DNA of 51,168 nucleotides, taken from assembly GCA_030748635.1 (NCBI GenBank), contig JASMLP010000168.1:1-51168 (forward strand), read 5' to 3'. This DNA is from Planctomycetota bacterium. Lineage in GTDB: Bacteria; Planctomycetota; JACQVV01; JASMLP01. How positions within the stretch are numbered: position 1 is the first letter of the stretch; each line of letters begins with the position of its first letter. The notes beneath the pieces were generated by a model. The model did not search any database. It saw only the letters and a list, made by a program, of their open reading frames with translations, and was not told the origin of the DNA. Positions 38,985 to 47,898 of the stretch are shown piece by piece. The position numbers and the translations under genes are program-made.

Positions 38985-41660
38985 ATGGGAGAAAAAATTC
39001 TATCGTCAATTGCCCGGGTGGTCCTTCGCTGGCCCGGGTGGATCGTTTCGGTCGGTGTGTGTCTGGCCGTGGGCGGTTTCCTCCTGGGTGCTTTTGTCCT
39101 CGAATTCCACGGTGATCGGGACAAGATGATCGGGGAGGACAAGGAGTTTCGTCGGCACTACGCGAAGGTTTTTGACCAGTTCGGTAGTACCCGATTTGTT
39201 GTGCTGGTCGTTGATGTGGACAGTAACCTGGAACGATCGGTCCGATTTGCGCGGGCGGTCGGGCAGCGCTGGCGAGAGAGTGAGCTGGTCGAAAAGGTGT
39301 ACGAGGACCGAGATCGTGACTTCTTCAAGCGCCACGGCCTGTATTACATGAGTCTTTCAGATCTTGGAGAGACCGCTAGCAAGATCGAGGATCAGAAGGG
39401 GTGGATCCAGGGGATCGCGACGTCGGCCAATCTGGTCGAGCTTCTGAAAGATATGGAGCGGGAGTTCGATGCACGCGCCAGAGCGCAAGGTGTTGATGTC
39501 GAAGATTCGGCTCTTGATGGGGTTCGACGAGGGGTCTCATTCTTTGGGCAGGTGGCCGACGTGTTGGGAGGCGAAAAGGTCACGGTTCCTGAGGAGGCCA
39601 AACCGGTTCCGGTCAAGCCGGAAGAGGAGTTCCATCTCTCCGATACGCAGAAGCTACTTTTCGTCTACGCTATGCCTCGAGCCGAACCCAAAGTGGTGGA
39701 TCCACATGCCAAGTCGGTCGAAGAGATGCGTCGACTTCTGGACGAGGTGCGTGAGACATTTCCCGCGGTACGTGCTGGTCTGACTGGACGTCCAGTTCTC
39801 GATCACGATGAAGTGCAGACTACTCACCGAGATATGGGGCGTGCCGGCCCGATCGCTCTTCTGGGAATCGTGGTCCTTTTCCTCTTCGCGTTTGAAAATT
39901 TGTCGATTCCGTTTCTCTCGATTCTCGCTCTGGGCGTCGGGATCGGATGGTCGTACGGCGCCACCGCGCTGTTGGTTGGGCATCTCAACCTTGTCACATC
40001 CGTCTTCGCTCTGATTCTCCTGGGACTCGGAGTGGACTTTGGCATCTATCTGGTGGTCCGGTTTTGTCATGAACGTTCACGAGGACTCAGCCTGGAGGAC
40101 GCGTGGAAAACCACGATGAGCGGGACGGCACGTGCGACCTGTCTCGGTGCATTTACGACCTCTCTCGCCTTCTACACCACCTTGTTTATCGATTTCAAGG
40201 GGGTACAAGAACTTGGGCTGATTGCAGGAACCGGTGTCCTCTTGTGCCTTGTCGCGATGTTGACGGTTTTGCCGGCTTTGGTGGTTCTGGTCGAGCGTGT
40301 TCGCGGTCAAAAAGAGTGGAGTGCGGGGAGAGTGTCGGGCGCCTTTACTCATGGACCTTCTCGGTTAGTCGTCCGTTTCCCCGGGGTCGTTATCGGAGTG
40401 TGCGCACTGCTCGTGCTTCTGACTCTACCGATTCTGGGGGAGGTCGGTTTTAGTTACGATCATCTCGCTCTCCAGCCACCGGATATCGAGTCGGTGCGCT
40501 ACGAACATCGTATCATGGAGGAATCCGAGCGATCTTTGTGGTTTGGAGTCTCGATGGCCACTCCAGATGAACTTCACGCGCGGGTTGCCGCATTCGAATC
40601 TCTCGAAGATGTTGTGGGGGCTGTGGAAAGCCCACAGTCGGTTTTGCCCGATCAATTACCCGATAAGATTCATCTTGTGAGACGAATACGGGAGCAGCTT
40701 CCGGCAAGAATGAAACCGTTTCAAAGCTCTGTTTTTGAGGAACTCCATCCGACGGTTCAACGTCTCGTCGACCGGGTTGAAGAAGCCGAAGAGGAAGCGG
40801 CGGAATCGGGGCGGGCTGAACTTTCTGAGGCGTTGGCCGAACTGGGGGAACAGTTTCTGTCGATTCATGATCTTTTGAAGGAACCTTCGCCCGCCAAGAG
40901 GAAGGAGTGTAGGCAGGGGCTGATTCGTTTTGAAACAGAATATCTGGGAGCTGTGCGACAGACGGTTGAAGATTTGATGACGATGGCTCAATCGAGTCCG
41001 CCCGAAATTACGAATCTTCCTGAATTTTATCGTCAGGTATTTCTCGGACGAGATGGAGGTTGTCAAGTTCAGGTTTATCCGAAAAACGACCTGAATCATC
41101 CTCAAGAGATGGAGCGATTCCTCCGAGCCTGTGAGGAGGTTGATCCTGGATTTACCGGAGAGCCTTCGCAGTTTTTTTATACCACTCGCTTGATGAAGGA
41201 GGGATTTGAAGAGGTCACTTTGTACGCATTTTGCGCGATATTCCTGGTGGTCTACTTCTTCTTTCGAAATCTCGTCGATTGTCTGTTGATGCTATTGCCT
41301 CTGGGGGTGGGGGTTGTCTGGTTGTTAGGGATCATGTGGCTGGGGGGATGGCAATTCAATTTGGCCAACTTTTTCGCTTTGCCGGTCATTCTCGGAATCG
41401 GTGTGGATATCGGAATTCATATGGTCAGTCGGTTTCGTGCGGGTTGCACGGTGGTGGAGATTCAGGAAACTGCTGGACGGGCGATTTTGACAACGTCTAT
41501 GACCTCGATGATCGGTTTTGGAAGCATCATGATTGCCCAGCACCAGGGGTTGGCCAGTTTGGGGCGACTCGTGCTTATCGGGATTTCAACCTCGATGGTT
41601 GCTTCGATTCTCGTATTACCTGCGGTTCTTACCTTTCTTCAGCGAAAGAGAAAGCGATGA
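38985..41660 (+). CDS. MMPL/RND-family transporter (HpnN-like)
   Basis: 891 residues with the two-fold RND layout: one N-terminal helix (about 15-40), a large periplasmic loop, a five-helix cluster (about 285-435), a single helix (about 455-480), a second helical, Glu-rich periplasmic loop, and a final five-helix cluster (about 745-888). The paired signatures GLGVDFGIYLVVRFCHE and GIGVDIGIHMVSRFR carry the acidic residue of the proton relay. Families with this form move lipids, including hopanoids (HpnN), and other hydrophobic compounds across the periplasm. Its end overlaps the next gene by 4 bp (ATGA). It is 37 bp downstream of the selenoprotein gene and probably in the same transcript. Substrate unknown. 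Confidence 0.87.
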   Translation: MGEKILSSIARVVLRWPGWIVSVGVCLAVGGFLLGAFVLEFHGDRDKMIGEDKEFRRHYAKVFDQFGSTRFVVLVVDVDSNLERSVRFARAVGQRWRESELVEKVYEDRDRDFFKRHGLYYMSLSDLGETASKIEDQKGWIQGIATSANLVELLKDMEREFDARARAQGVDVEDSALDGVRRGVSFFGQVADVLGGEKVTVPEEAKPVPVKPEEEFHLSDTQKLLFVYAMPRAEPKVVDPHAKSVEEMRRLLDEVRETFPAVRAGLTGRPVLDHDEVQTTHRDMGRAGPIALLGIVVLFLFAFENLSIPFLSILALGVGIGWSYGATALLVGHLNLVTSVFALILLGLGVDFGIYLVVRFCHERSRGLSLEDAWKTTMSGTARATCLGAFTTSLAFYTTLFIDFKGVQELGLIAGTGVLLCLVAMLTVLPALVVLVERVRGQKEWSAGRVSGAFTHGPSRLVVRFPGVVIGVCALLVLLTLPILGEVGFSYDHLALQPPDIESVRYEHRIMEESERSLWFGVSMATPDELHARVAAFESLEDVVGAVESPQSVLPDQLPDKIHLVRRIREQLPARMKPFQSSVFEELHPTVQRLVDRVEEAEEEAAESGRAELSEALAELGEQFLSIHDLLKEPSPAKRKECRQGLIRFETEYLGAVRQTVEDLMTMAQSSPPEITNLPEFYRQVFLGRDGGCQVQVYPKNDLNHPQEMERFLRACEEVDPGFTGEPSQFFYTTRLMKEGFEEVTLYAFCAIFLVVYFFFRNLVDCLLMLLPLGVGVVWLLGIMWLGGWQFNLANFFALPVILGIGVDIGIHMVSRFRAGCTVVEIQETAGRAILTTSMTSMIGFGSIMIAQHQGLASLGRLVLIGISTSMVASILVLPAVLTFLQRKRKR

Positions 41661-42535
41661 TTTTGATGACGAGGGCTTTGATCGTTTTTGTGATTGGGGG
41701 CTTCTTCGCAGGCTTCCCGGTCTGTGATGCTGAGGAAATCGAACTGTTTTTTGTTCATCCTGGCGGGCCGGGTTCGACCGAGGAAGCCGCTTCTTTCATG
41801 TCCGAACTTTGCACCTATCTGAGTGAGAAGTCGGGGATTCCCGCCGAGCAACTTCGGGGAAGATATGACAACGACGAGAAACGGTGTCTCGAACGGTTGA
41901 AACAGCCAGGAGTTCGAATGGCTGTTGTGTCTTTAGGATTTTACCTACGTCATCGCCAGGAATTTACTCATCAGATTTTGCTGACTCCCAAAGTTTTCGG
42001 ACATTCGACCGAACGTTTTTATCTCCTCTCCAGAAAAGGCGCCGCTCAAGAACTCGACGCGTACACGGGGAAAATCCTTTCATCCAGTTTTTTGGACGAT
42101 ACCCAATTCGTGGATGGAGTGGTTTTCCGGGGCCGCTTTCGGGTCGATCAAGATTTTCGTATCGACTTTCAGAAGAGGTCGTTGCGGGCCATCAAGGCGG
42201 TGACGCGTGGTAAATCTGACTTGGTGCTTCTTAATCAGTTGCAATTCAACACTTTAGAAAAGCTCCGGTACTACAAGGACCTCCAGTTGATCTGGGAATC
42301 GGAACCGGTTCCCCACGGTCCAGTGATTCGGGTCGGCAGCGAGAAATCTCTACCTCAAATGGAGTCGCTACGAGCCGCGCTCATCGATATGGGGAATGAA
42401 GACAGAGGTCGTAAACTTCTTGAAACCATGCAATTGGAAGGCTTTTTGACGTGCGATCCTGAAGCCTACGAAACGGTGGTCGGGCACTACTTGGGAAATC
42501 CCGGTCCCAAGGATTCAGATCCCCAGAAGAAGTGA
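41657..42535 (+). CDS. PhnD-like periplasmic substrate-binding protein
   Basis: 292 residues. A signal peptide (about 1-23, LIVFVIGGFFAGFPVCDAEE) is followed by a type-2 periplasmic-binding fold of the PhnD (phosphate/phosphonate) group: ELFFVHPGGPGSTEEA, VRMAVVSLGFYLRHR, DLVLLNQLQFNTLEKL, LIWESEPVPHGPVIRV. No ABC ATPase or permease gene follows, so a classical uptake role is unlikely. Coupled by ATGA to the MMPL transporter gene, it may deliver or receive the transported molecule in the periplasm, or sense a ligand. The start at 41657 is fixed by the coupling and the signal peptide. Confidence 0.8.
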   Translation: MILMTRALIVFVIGGFFAGFPVCDAEEIELFFVHPGGPGSTEEAASFMSELCTYLSEKSGIPAEQLRGRYDNDEKRCLERLKQPGVRMAVVSLGFYLRHRQEFTHQILLTPKVFGHSTERFYLLSRKGAAQELDAYTGKILSSSFLDDTQFVDGVVFRGRFRVDQDFRIDFQKRSLRAIKAVTRGKSDLVLLNQLQFNTLEKLRYYKDLQLIWESEPVPHGPVIRVGSEKSLPQMESLRAALIDMGNEDRGRKLLETMQLEGFLTCDPEAYETVVGHYLGNPGPKDSDPQKK

Positions 42536-42676
42536 ACGCGGTTGGATGTTTTTCAGGTGGATTCTGTGGTAAGGTGACCCGCTGAGTTTCGGGCAACCGT
42601 AGTTTTGATCAGAAAACAGATCAGGTTGGATCCCGGATTTCTGATGATTTGAAGAACCCTTAAATGGAGCGTGACG

Positions 42677-43885
42677 ATGCAACAAGACATCGTCCAGTGT
42701 AATTGTGGTGAGCGGATCGACATCAAGAGCATTGCTTACGGGCAACGCTTCAAATGTCCCAAGTGCGCTCAACTCATGGAGAAGGTGGATAAGAATGCGC
42801 CTCCGGGCGAAGATTTTCGTCTCCGGTGTGGTTTTCACATGGGGGTCAAAGGGCTTTTTCTGACCGCGCTGGCCTTCGCCCCCTGGCAAGGTAAGACCGG
42901 AGTCGAGCGACTGTTGGAAACCTTTTCTATTCCGGCGAACGAATTCGCCGTGGGAGATATGATCGTCCTCATGGTTCCGTTGGTGGGGCTGGTCAGTCTG
43001 CTTCTCGCGCTATTCTCTCGAGGACCGATTCGTGGGGGAACCGTCGCGGCCATGTCATTCATGGTGCTGGGACTGCTTTTCATCGGTTTGCTCACTGAAT
43101 TCGACGAAGATTCCATGTTGAGAGATCGGCAGCTCCGGGATCAGATGGGCGGCCAAGTTTACGGATCCGAATATAGTCTCGAGGTCGAGAAAGGTTCGCA
43201 GATGCAGGGCGAATTGATCAATGTGTCTCCCTTTTTCAAGGGAGCAACATTCGACGCGCACATCATGCGTAACTCGATCGTATTCGGTTTCATCTGGACC
43301 TGTTTGCTGGTGTTGATGACCGCGGGGTGCAAGGCTGTCCAGTCGTGTCCCAAGCATCGCGGTCCACGTTTCCTCTCGATCGCTCCCGCTTTTTTTGCCC
43401 TGATTTCCATCGCGGCATTTTTGGTCCTTTGTCGGGTGTACGACGAAGGTGGGGTTTCGCGGTCGATTTTTTCGATCGGTCTTTCGGAACTGAAGCCGAT
43501 GTTCGGTCTACTGCATTACAACGATCGGTTGGATGCGATCAATCCTTGGGTCTACATCGGCACTTTCCTGCTCTTTAATGTGGTCATGCTGATGGCTCTT
43601 TTCAATGTTTCCGTGGGTAGAATGTACTCACGTGTCATTATCTTCTTGAGCAGCTTTGCCCTGATGTGTTTGCCGGTTTGGGGCATGATCTATCAGGGAG
43701 CCAAGATGGCTGTGGATGATGTTTCCGTGGTCCGCCAAGCCATGCTGGGGCCTGGACACTGGGTTTTGACCTACTACCTGGTTTGCGGTCTGGCCATCCT
43801 CGGGGTTGCCGATGTGGTGGTTCGAAACATCAAGGGACCGCGCAAGGGGGGGGTACCGATGCCCGAGCCGGAAGTCAAAGACTGA
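42677..43885 (+). CDS. Zinc-ribbon multi-pass membrane protein of unknown function
   Basis: 402 residues. The N-terminus holds a zinc ribbon (CNCGERIDIKSIAYGQRFKCPKC, two pairs of cysteines, residues about 9-36 in total), followed by about eight hydrophobic segments (for example MIVLMVPLVGLVSLLLALF, MSFMVLGLLFIGLL, FGFIWTCLLVLMTAG and YYLVCGLAILGVADVVV). A soluble loop lies between the third and fourth. I do not recognise a family beyond the ribbon. ATG 42677 has GGAG 7 nt upstream; a GTG 6 nt earlier is less likely. It follows the PhnD-like gene by 141 bp and converges with the ETF-quinone oxidoreductase gene. Confidence 0.75.
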   Translation: MQQDIVQCNCGERIDIKSIAYGQRFKCPKCAQLMEKVDKNAPPGEDFRLRCGFHMGVKGLFLTALAFAPWQGKTGVERLLETFSIPANEFAVGDMIVLMVPLVGLVSLLLALFSRGPIRGGTVAAMSFMVLGLLFIGLLTEFDEDSMLRDRQLRDQMGGQVYGSEYSLEVEKGSQMQGELINVSPFFKGATFDAHIMRNSIVFGFIWTCLLVLMTAGCKAVQSCPKHRGPRFLSIAPAFFALISIAAFLVLCRVYDEGGVSRSIFSIGLSELKPMFGLLHYNDRLDAINPWVYIGTFLLFNVVMLMALFNVSVGRMYSRVIIFLSSFALMCLPVWGMIYQGAKMAVDDVSVVRQAMLGPGHWVLTYYLVCGLAILGVADVVVRNIKGPRKGGVPMPEPEVKD

Positions 43886-43907
43886 GCAGACGGTCCGCGA
43901 ATAAGTA

Positions 43908-45569
43908 TCAGGTCCAGGAATATTTGGGGCCACCTGAACCTTCTGGGAGTGCCCAGGTGATATTCAGGTACGGATCCGCGATATCGCAGGTTTTGCAGTG
44001 AAGACAGTTGGATGCGTTGATTTGCAAACGGGTTTCTCCATCTTCGGCTTCCACCATTTCATACACTTGAGCGGGGCAGAAATGTGTGCACGGGTAGCCG
44101 TATTCCTCCTTGCATTTCGAGACACAAATGTCGGAATCGTGGACAAGGAGGTGGACCGGTTGGTTCTCTTCGTGCAACGTACCTGATACGAAGAGATCGT
44201 CCATCCGCTCGAAGGTCAAAGATTTGTCGTAGGCAAATGTTTCACGATCTTCCAGTGTGACCGAAGCGCCGTGAACTTCCTGGATGGTTTTGTAGGTGGT
44301 GTGGTCTTCGTGTCCGTTCAGTCGCGATCCGAAAAGATCTCGACCACCCGTGATCATCTGGAAGCCCAGTCGCAGAAATGCCCAGGGGAGTTTGCTCGAA
44401 AGAGCGTGGTGAACATTTCGGGTTTGATACATTTCGCGACCGATGTAGCTTTCGCGAATTTTGGTTTCATAGGGGAGTAGCGCTTCGTGGGAAACGTCAC
44501 CTTGGGCCAGGGCTTCGCACAGAGTCTCGGCCGCGAGCATCCCGGATTTCATGGCGTAGTGTATGCCCTTGAGTTTGAATACGTTGAGTAAGCCGCCCGC
44601 TTCCCCGCAGATCATCGCTCCCGGAACCGTCAACTTGGGAATCGCGTGAAAACCGCCTTCGGCGATCGCCTTGGCTCCGTAGTCGATCAGTTCTCCGCCG
44701 GTGAGTAACTCTTTCAGGTAGGGGTGAGTTTTGTAGCGCTGGAATTCGGTATGAGGGTTCAGTAAAGGATCCTCGTAATCGAGTCGAGTCACGAGCCCAA
44801 CCGATACCAGGCCATCCGGCATGTGATATATGAAACCGCCCCCACGCGCATTGCATTGCTGCAAAGGAAATCCGAGGGTGTGGAGCACCGTGCCGGGCCG
44901 ATGGGTCGGAGACGATGTTTTCCAGATCTCCTTGATCCCGAGGGCATAGTTTTCGGCCGCGCAATCTGAACTCAAGCCGAACTGTTCTTTCAGCTTTTTA
45001 GTCAAGGATCCGCGGACTCCTTCGCAGAGAACGGTGACTCGGGCTCGGAGAAGCATTCCCGGCTGATGGTTGGGTTTCGGAGAACCGCTCTTGTCGAGCC
45101 CCATGTCTCCGGTAATCACTCCGGCGACTCGTCCATCTTCGATGAGAAAATCGGCGCCCGCAAATCCGGGGAATATGTCCACACCGAGTGATTCCGCCTC
45201 CGATTCGAGTGTTTTGAGGAATTTAGAAAGCGAAAGGATGTGGTATCCGTGGTTGGAAAGAGAAGGAGGAGTCAAGGGAACTTTGAATTGACCGCCTTGA
45301 GTGAAGTAGACGAAAGAGTCCTGATCGATTTCGCATCCGTGGTCGGGACACTGATAGTCGGGAAGAAGTTCACGGGCCGCTATCGGATTCATGACAGCTC
45401 CGCTGATCCCGTGAGCGCCAACGTGCGCGCCTTTCTCGAGAACCACAATTGTCAGATCTTGAAGTTCTTCGTGTTCCTTCGCTAGACGAGCCAGATGAAT
45501 GGCCCCGGAGAGACCAGCGGGTCCACCACCGACAAATAGAACATCGACTTCCATCTCCTCTCGTTCCAT
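43908..45569 (-). CDS. Electron transfer flavoprotein-ubiquinone oxidoreductase
   Basis: A 553-residue peripheral membrane flavoprotein that passes electrons from ETF (fatty-acid and amino-acid oxidation) to quinone. The FAD fold starts VDVLFVGGGPAGLSGAIHLA, with VVLEKGAHVGAHGISGAVM, and later GAMICGEAGGLLNVFKLKGIHYAMKSGM. The C-terminal [4Fe-4S] domain (about 480-550) supplies CVSKC, CTHFCPAQVYE and NCLHCKTCDIADP, ending NITWALPEGSGGPKY, as in mitochondrial and bacterial enzymes. Full length. AGAGGA lies 5 nt before the ATG. No etfAB is adjacent. A membrane protein gene ends 74 bp upstream on the same strand. Confidence 0.95.
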   Translation of the reverse strand: MEREEMEVDVLFVGGGPAGLSGAIHLARLAKEHEELQDLTIVVLEKGAHVGAHGISGAVMNPIAARELLPDYQCPDHGCEIDQDSFVYFTQGGQFKVPLTPPSLSNHGYHILSLSKFLKTLESEAESLGVDIFPGFAGADFLIEDGRVAGVITGDMGLDKSGSPKPNHQPGMLLRARVTVLCEGVRGSLTKKLKEQFGLSSDCAAENYALGIKEIWKTSSPTHRPGTVLHTLGFPLQQCNARGGGFIYHMPDGLVSVGLVTRLDYEDPLLNPHTEFQRYKTHPYLKELLTGGELIDYGAKAIAEGGFHAIPKLTVPGAMICGEAGGLLNVFKLKGIHYAMKSGMLAAETLCEALAQGDVSHEALLPYETKIRESYIGREMYQTRNVHHALSSKLPWAFLRLGFQMITGGRDLFGSRLNGHEDHTTYKTIQEVHGASVTLEDRETFAYDKSLTFERMDDLFVSGTLHEENQPVHLLVHDSDICVSKCKEEYGYPCTHFCPAQVYEMVEAEDGETRLQINASNCLHCKTCDIADPYLNITWALPEGSGGPKYSWT

Positions 45570-45643
45570 GGTTTTCCTCTAACGTTTCATCAAGGTTGTG
45601 GGTTCGTTCATCTTGTGAAGCCTCGCACGAGGCGTAGGTGCTG

Positions 45644-46381
45644 TCAACGGAGTGGGCGAGAGCGCGGTGTTGTTGTGATATGTCGGGACAGGTAGCGGTA
45701 CTGGGGCGACCGACTTCGGACCAGGCTGCGCAATCCCCGCAACGTTTCGCGCCGTCTCTCGCAGTAACGGCTCAGATCGGGTTCTACCGAATTGGAGTAG
45801 CGGCGAGCTATGAGTTCGGATGGGAGGCGACCCAGCAGGAGAATACCTGCTGGAACGCTCAGGAGCGATCCGGCGCAGAGCGCCCAGTCTTTCCAGAATT
45901 GATAGGGAATGGTATTGCGAAGAACCGTGAATGCCAAACCGGTTGAAAGAGTCAACAGAACGATCTGAAAATGAAGATGAATCTTCCCAAGGTGGTCATC
46001 CATCTTGGTGAGAAACGATTCGATTTCATCCAGTAGAGGATCCTGAAGTGAAGCCAGGGAGGGGTAGACTCTTGGGCTCGAATTGATCCCCTCGGCGAGG
46101 TCTCGATCGGTTACGTTATTTTTTTCGCAATACTTTCGCATCTGCTTCAAGGTCCGGCTTCGGTATCGCCAGCGAGAAAAGACAGGAAGGACCCAGTTGC
46201 TGAGAATCAGGAAGAGATTCAGGTTGAGCAAAATCCACATCGGTCCACCAAAGACAGGGAAAAGTGAAACGAGCAGGTAGAGGATGCCAAGAATTCCAAT
46301 TAGGTAGACAAGGTTATCCCAAAACTGGCGTTCCACATTCGTCTCGTGGAGAAAGGATTCGAGATCAGGAGGACCAGGCAT
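45644..46381 (-). CDS. Multi-pass membrane protein of unknown function
   Basis: 245 residues with two clusters of hydrophobic helices: LVYLIGILGILYLLVSLFPV with WILLNLNLFLILSNWVLPVF near the N-terminus, and IVLLTLSTGLAFTVL with ALCAGSLLSVPAGILLLG in the second half, separated by a charged cytoplasmic-type loop. The C-terminus is very arginine-rich. I do not recognise a family. The ATG lies 17 bp inside the 3' end of thiE, so the two are cotranscribed and probably translationally coupled, although no thiamine role can be inferred from the protein itself. Confidence 0.72.
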   Translation of the reverse strand: MPGPPDLESFLHETNVERQFWDNLVYLIGILGILYLLVSLFPVFGGPMWILLNLNLFLILSNWVLPVFSRWRYRSRTLKQMRKYCEKNNVTDRDLAEGINSSPRVYPSLASLQDPLLDEIESFLTKMDDHLGKIHLHFQIVLLTLSTGLAFTVLRNTIPYQFWKDWALCAGSLLSVPAGILLLGRLPSELIARRYSNSVEPDLSRYCERRRETLRGLRSLVRSRSPQYRYLSRHITTTPRSRPLR

Positions 46382-47387
46382 CGAGGATCTGTCTTATTTG
46401 GGGGGTCTGATGGGCGGCCTGACTGATGGCGACTCCGTGAATACCTTGATCTTGCAGAGTGGCCAGATTGTCCTTATCGATCCCGCCGATCGCAAAGTGA
46501 GGGATGGAAGTTGTTCTGGAAACTTCCAGAAGAAATTCCGGTCCGGAAGGGATGAGATCCGGTCGGGTGGAACTGGAAAAAAGGGTTCCGACTCCTAAAT
46601 AGTCAGGAAATTCAAGAAGCGCTTTCTCGAGTTCAGAGGTGTTGTGAACACTGATGCCTAGGAGAGATCGGGGGCCTAGAAGGGATCGAACTTCACGGAG
46701 AGGAAGATCGTGTTGTCCCAGGTGGCAACCATCTGCCTGCGAGAGCAGGGCGATGTCTGGCCGATCGTTGATCAGGCAAAGTTTTTGACGTTGGTGGGCG
46801 ATCTGTACGATTTCTCGGGCTCGATGAAGGTATGTGCGATCATCCACCTCTTTTTCGCGGAGTTGTACCAGGTCGGCACCTTCTTCGAAGGCGCGTGCGG
46901 CATCCTGAGAGGCTGTTGGGCCGGACACGAGGATCATGAGAGTGGAGTTGTTCAGAATCACTCCACGATCTAGATAACCACGCGTTAGCGGCTCGAGGCG
47001 GTAGGCCTCGTATCTCAAAGAGCTTGCCAGGCGAGCGGATTGGGGAAAACTGGCGCGAAGACCCTCTTCGATGACCCGCATCGCTTCCTGAACCCGGGAC
47101 CAGTTGGCGGCGATCTTGGCGTCGTCACCGGAATCGTTCGTGGGGGAGGGGCGATTCCGTCCGATGTCCGATTCGACTTTTCTGAATCGGAGAAACTCGA
47201 AACCCTCTGTCTCGAGTTGACCGCTGAGGTCCGTTACCTGGTGGCGCAAACTTTTGATTTGGCCTGAAAGGGGTTCTTCGTTGTATCCGAAACGGAGGAT
47301 ATCTTCGACGACCCGGAGGCCCTCGCGGGCTCGATTCAGGTTGGCGTCCAGGAGACGTGAAAGGGTTCGTGGATCGGATTGGGTCAA
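46365..47387 (-). CDS. thiE: Thiamine-phosphate synthase with N-terminal ThiD2 domain
   Basis: 340 residues. Residues about 8-140 match the ThiD2 domain (RLLDANLNRAREGLRVVEDILRF and VQEAMRVIEEGLR), proposed to act on hydroxymethylpyrimidine phosphate. Residues about 148-338 are the TIM-barrel thiamine-phosphate synthase: LVQLREKEVDDR, LINDRPDIALLSQADGCHLGQ, LGISVHNTSE, GVGTLFSSSTRPD and FAIGGIDKDN. The ThiD2-ThiE fusion is found in several bacterial phyla. The start appears to be TTG just before the ThiD2 core; there is no suitable ATG. A membrane protein gene overlaps its 3' end. No thiamine-box (TPP) riboswitch is recognisable upstream. Confidence 0.9.
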   Translation of the reverse strand: MTQSDPRTLSRLLDANLNRAREGLRVVEDILRFGYNEEPLSGQIKSLRHQVTDLSGQLETEGFEFLRFRKVESDIGRNRPSPTNDSGDDAKIAANWSRVQEAMRVIEEGLRASFPQSARLASSLRYEAYRLEPLTRGYLDRGVILNNSTLMILVSGPTASQDAARAFEEGADLVQLREKEVDDRTYLHRAREIVQIAHQRQKLCLINDRPDIALLSQADGCHLGQHDLPLREVRSLLGPRSLLGISVHNTSELEKALLEFPDYLGVGTLFSSSTRPDLIPSGPEFLLEVSRTTSIPHFAIGGIDKDNLATLQDQGIHGVAISQAAHQTPQIRQILDAWSS

Positions 47388-47540
47388 AGAATGCGACTCA
47401 AGAGGTTCGTTCGGAACGTGAACCGACAGTCCAGTTCACAAATAAAGAGCAGATTATAGCGTGGAGTCGGCTCAGATGCAGGGCTGACTCCCTTCCAAGG
47501 GGGGTGGGCGCGCGCGGCCATAAGTAACAGAAGTCTTTTC

Positions 47541-47570
47541 TTGACAATGGTTTGGGTTCATGGATAGGAT
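47541..47570 (+). promoter_or_regulatory. Promoter of the Spy-like/GspE/GspF operon
   Basis: A perfect TTGACA (47541-47546) is followed, after an 18-bp spacer, by TAGGAT (47565-47570). Predicted transcription start is near 47577. The first gene starts at 47899, giving an unusually long 5' leader. Confidence 0.6.
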
Positions 47571-47577
47571 GGTCGGA

Positions 47578-47590
47578 CCTTACGGTAAGG
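47578..47590. promoter_or_regulatory. Palindrome at the start site of the secretion operon, flanked by GGTCGG repeats
   Basis: CCTTAC-G-GTAAGG is a perfect 6-1-6 inverted repeat located at the predicted +1. GGTCGG occurs on both sides (47571-47576 and 47591-47596). This is a compact candidate operator; no regulator gene is adjacent. Confidence 0.45.
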
Positions 47591-47898
47591 GGTCGGTTGA
47601 CTTTTATGCATTCGATGGACACTTAGGGATATCGAGAGTTCGTGAGAGAAGAGCCGAAACCTAAAGAGAGATGGAGGGTTTCATTGGATGGGACCGATTT
47701 CTGTCCTCTCTGGAAATTTTAGATATTTCAGCAGTACGGATCCTGTTAGTAGGGTCTTTGATCGTGTCCTGAAGGTAAAGGAATAGGTCGAATTAGGTGC
47801 CGACTGAAATTCGGCAAAAGTCAGTCACACAAGAGTAAGTGACGATATGGAAGCGAAGAACTGGTGAATCCAATCTGGATGGTTGAATAAGGAAACAT

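Larger units (their letters stand above)
47388..47898. other. 511-bp intergenic region with promoter and long leader for the secretion operon
   Basis: It separates the divergent thiE and Spy-like genes. It holds a promoter at 47541-47570, a palindrome at the predicted start site, and about 320 nt of untranslated leader. Near its end are two small hairpins: GCCGA with TCGGC, followed by AAAA, and GTCAC with GTGAC, about 60-100 nt before the ATG. I see no tRNA, tmRNA, SRP or RNase P RNA signature and no credible short gene. A regulatory leader is possible. Confidence 0.4.

Noticed and set aside
41231-41656. Upstream extension of the PhnD-like frame
   Set aside because: It overlaps the conserved C-terminal membrane cluster of the MMPL transporter; the signal peptide begins at 41657.
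47571-47898. Structured housekeeping RNA (6S, tmRNA, SRP, RNase P) or TPP riboswitch in the 511-bp gap
   Set aside because: None of their conserved sequence blocks is recognisable on either strand.
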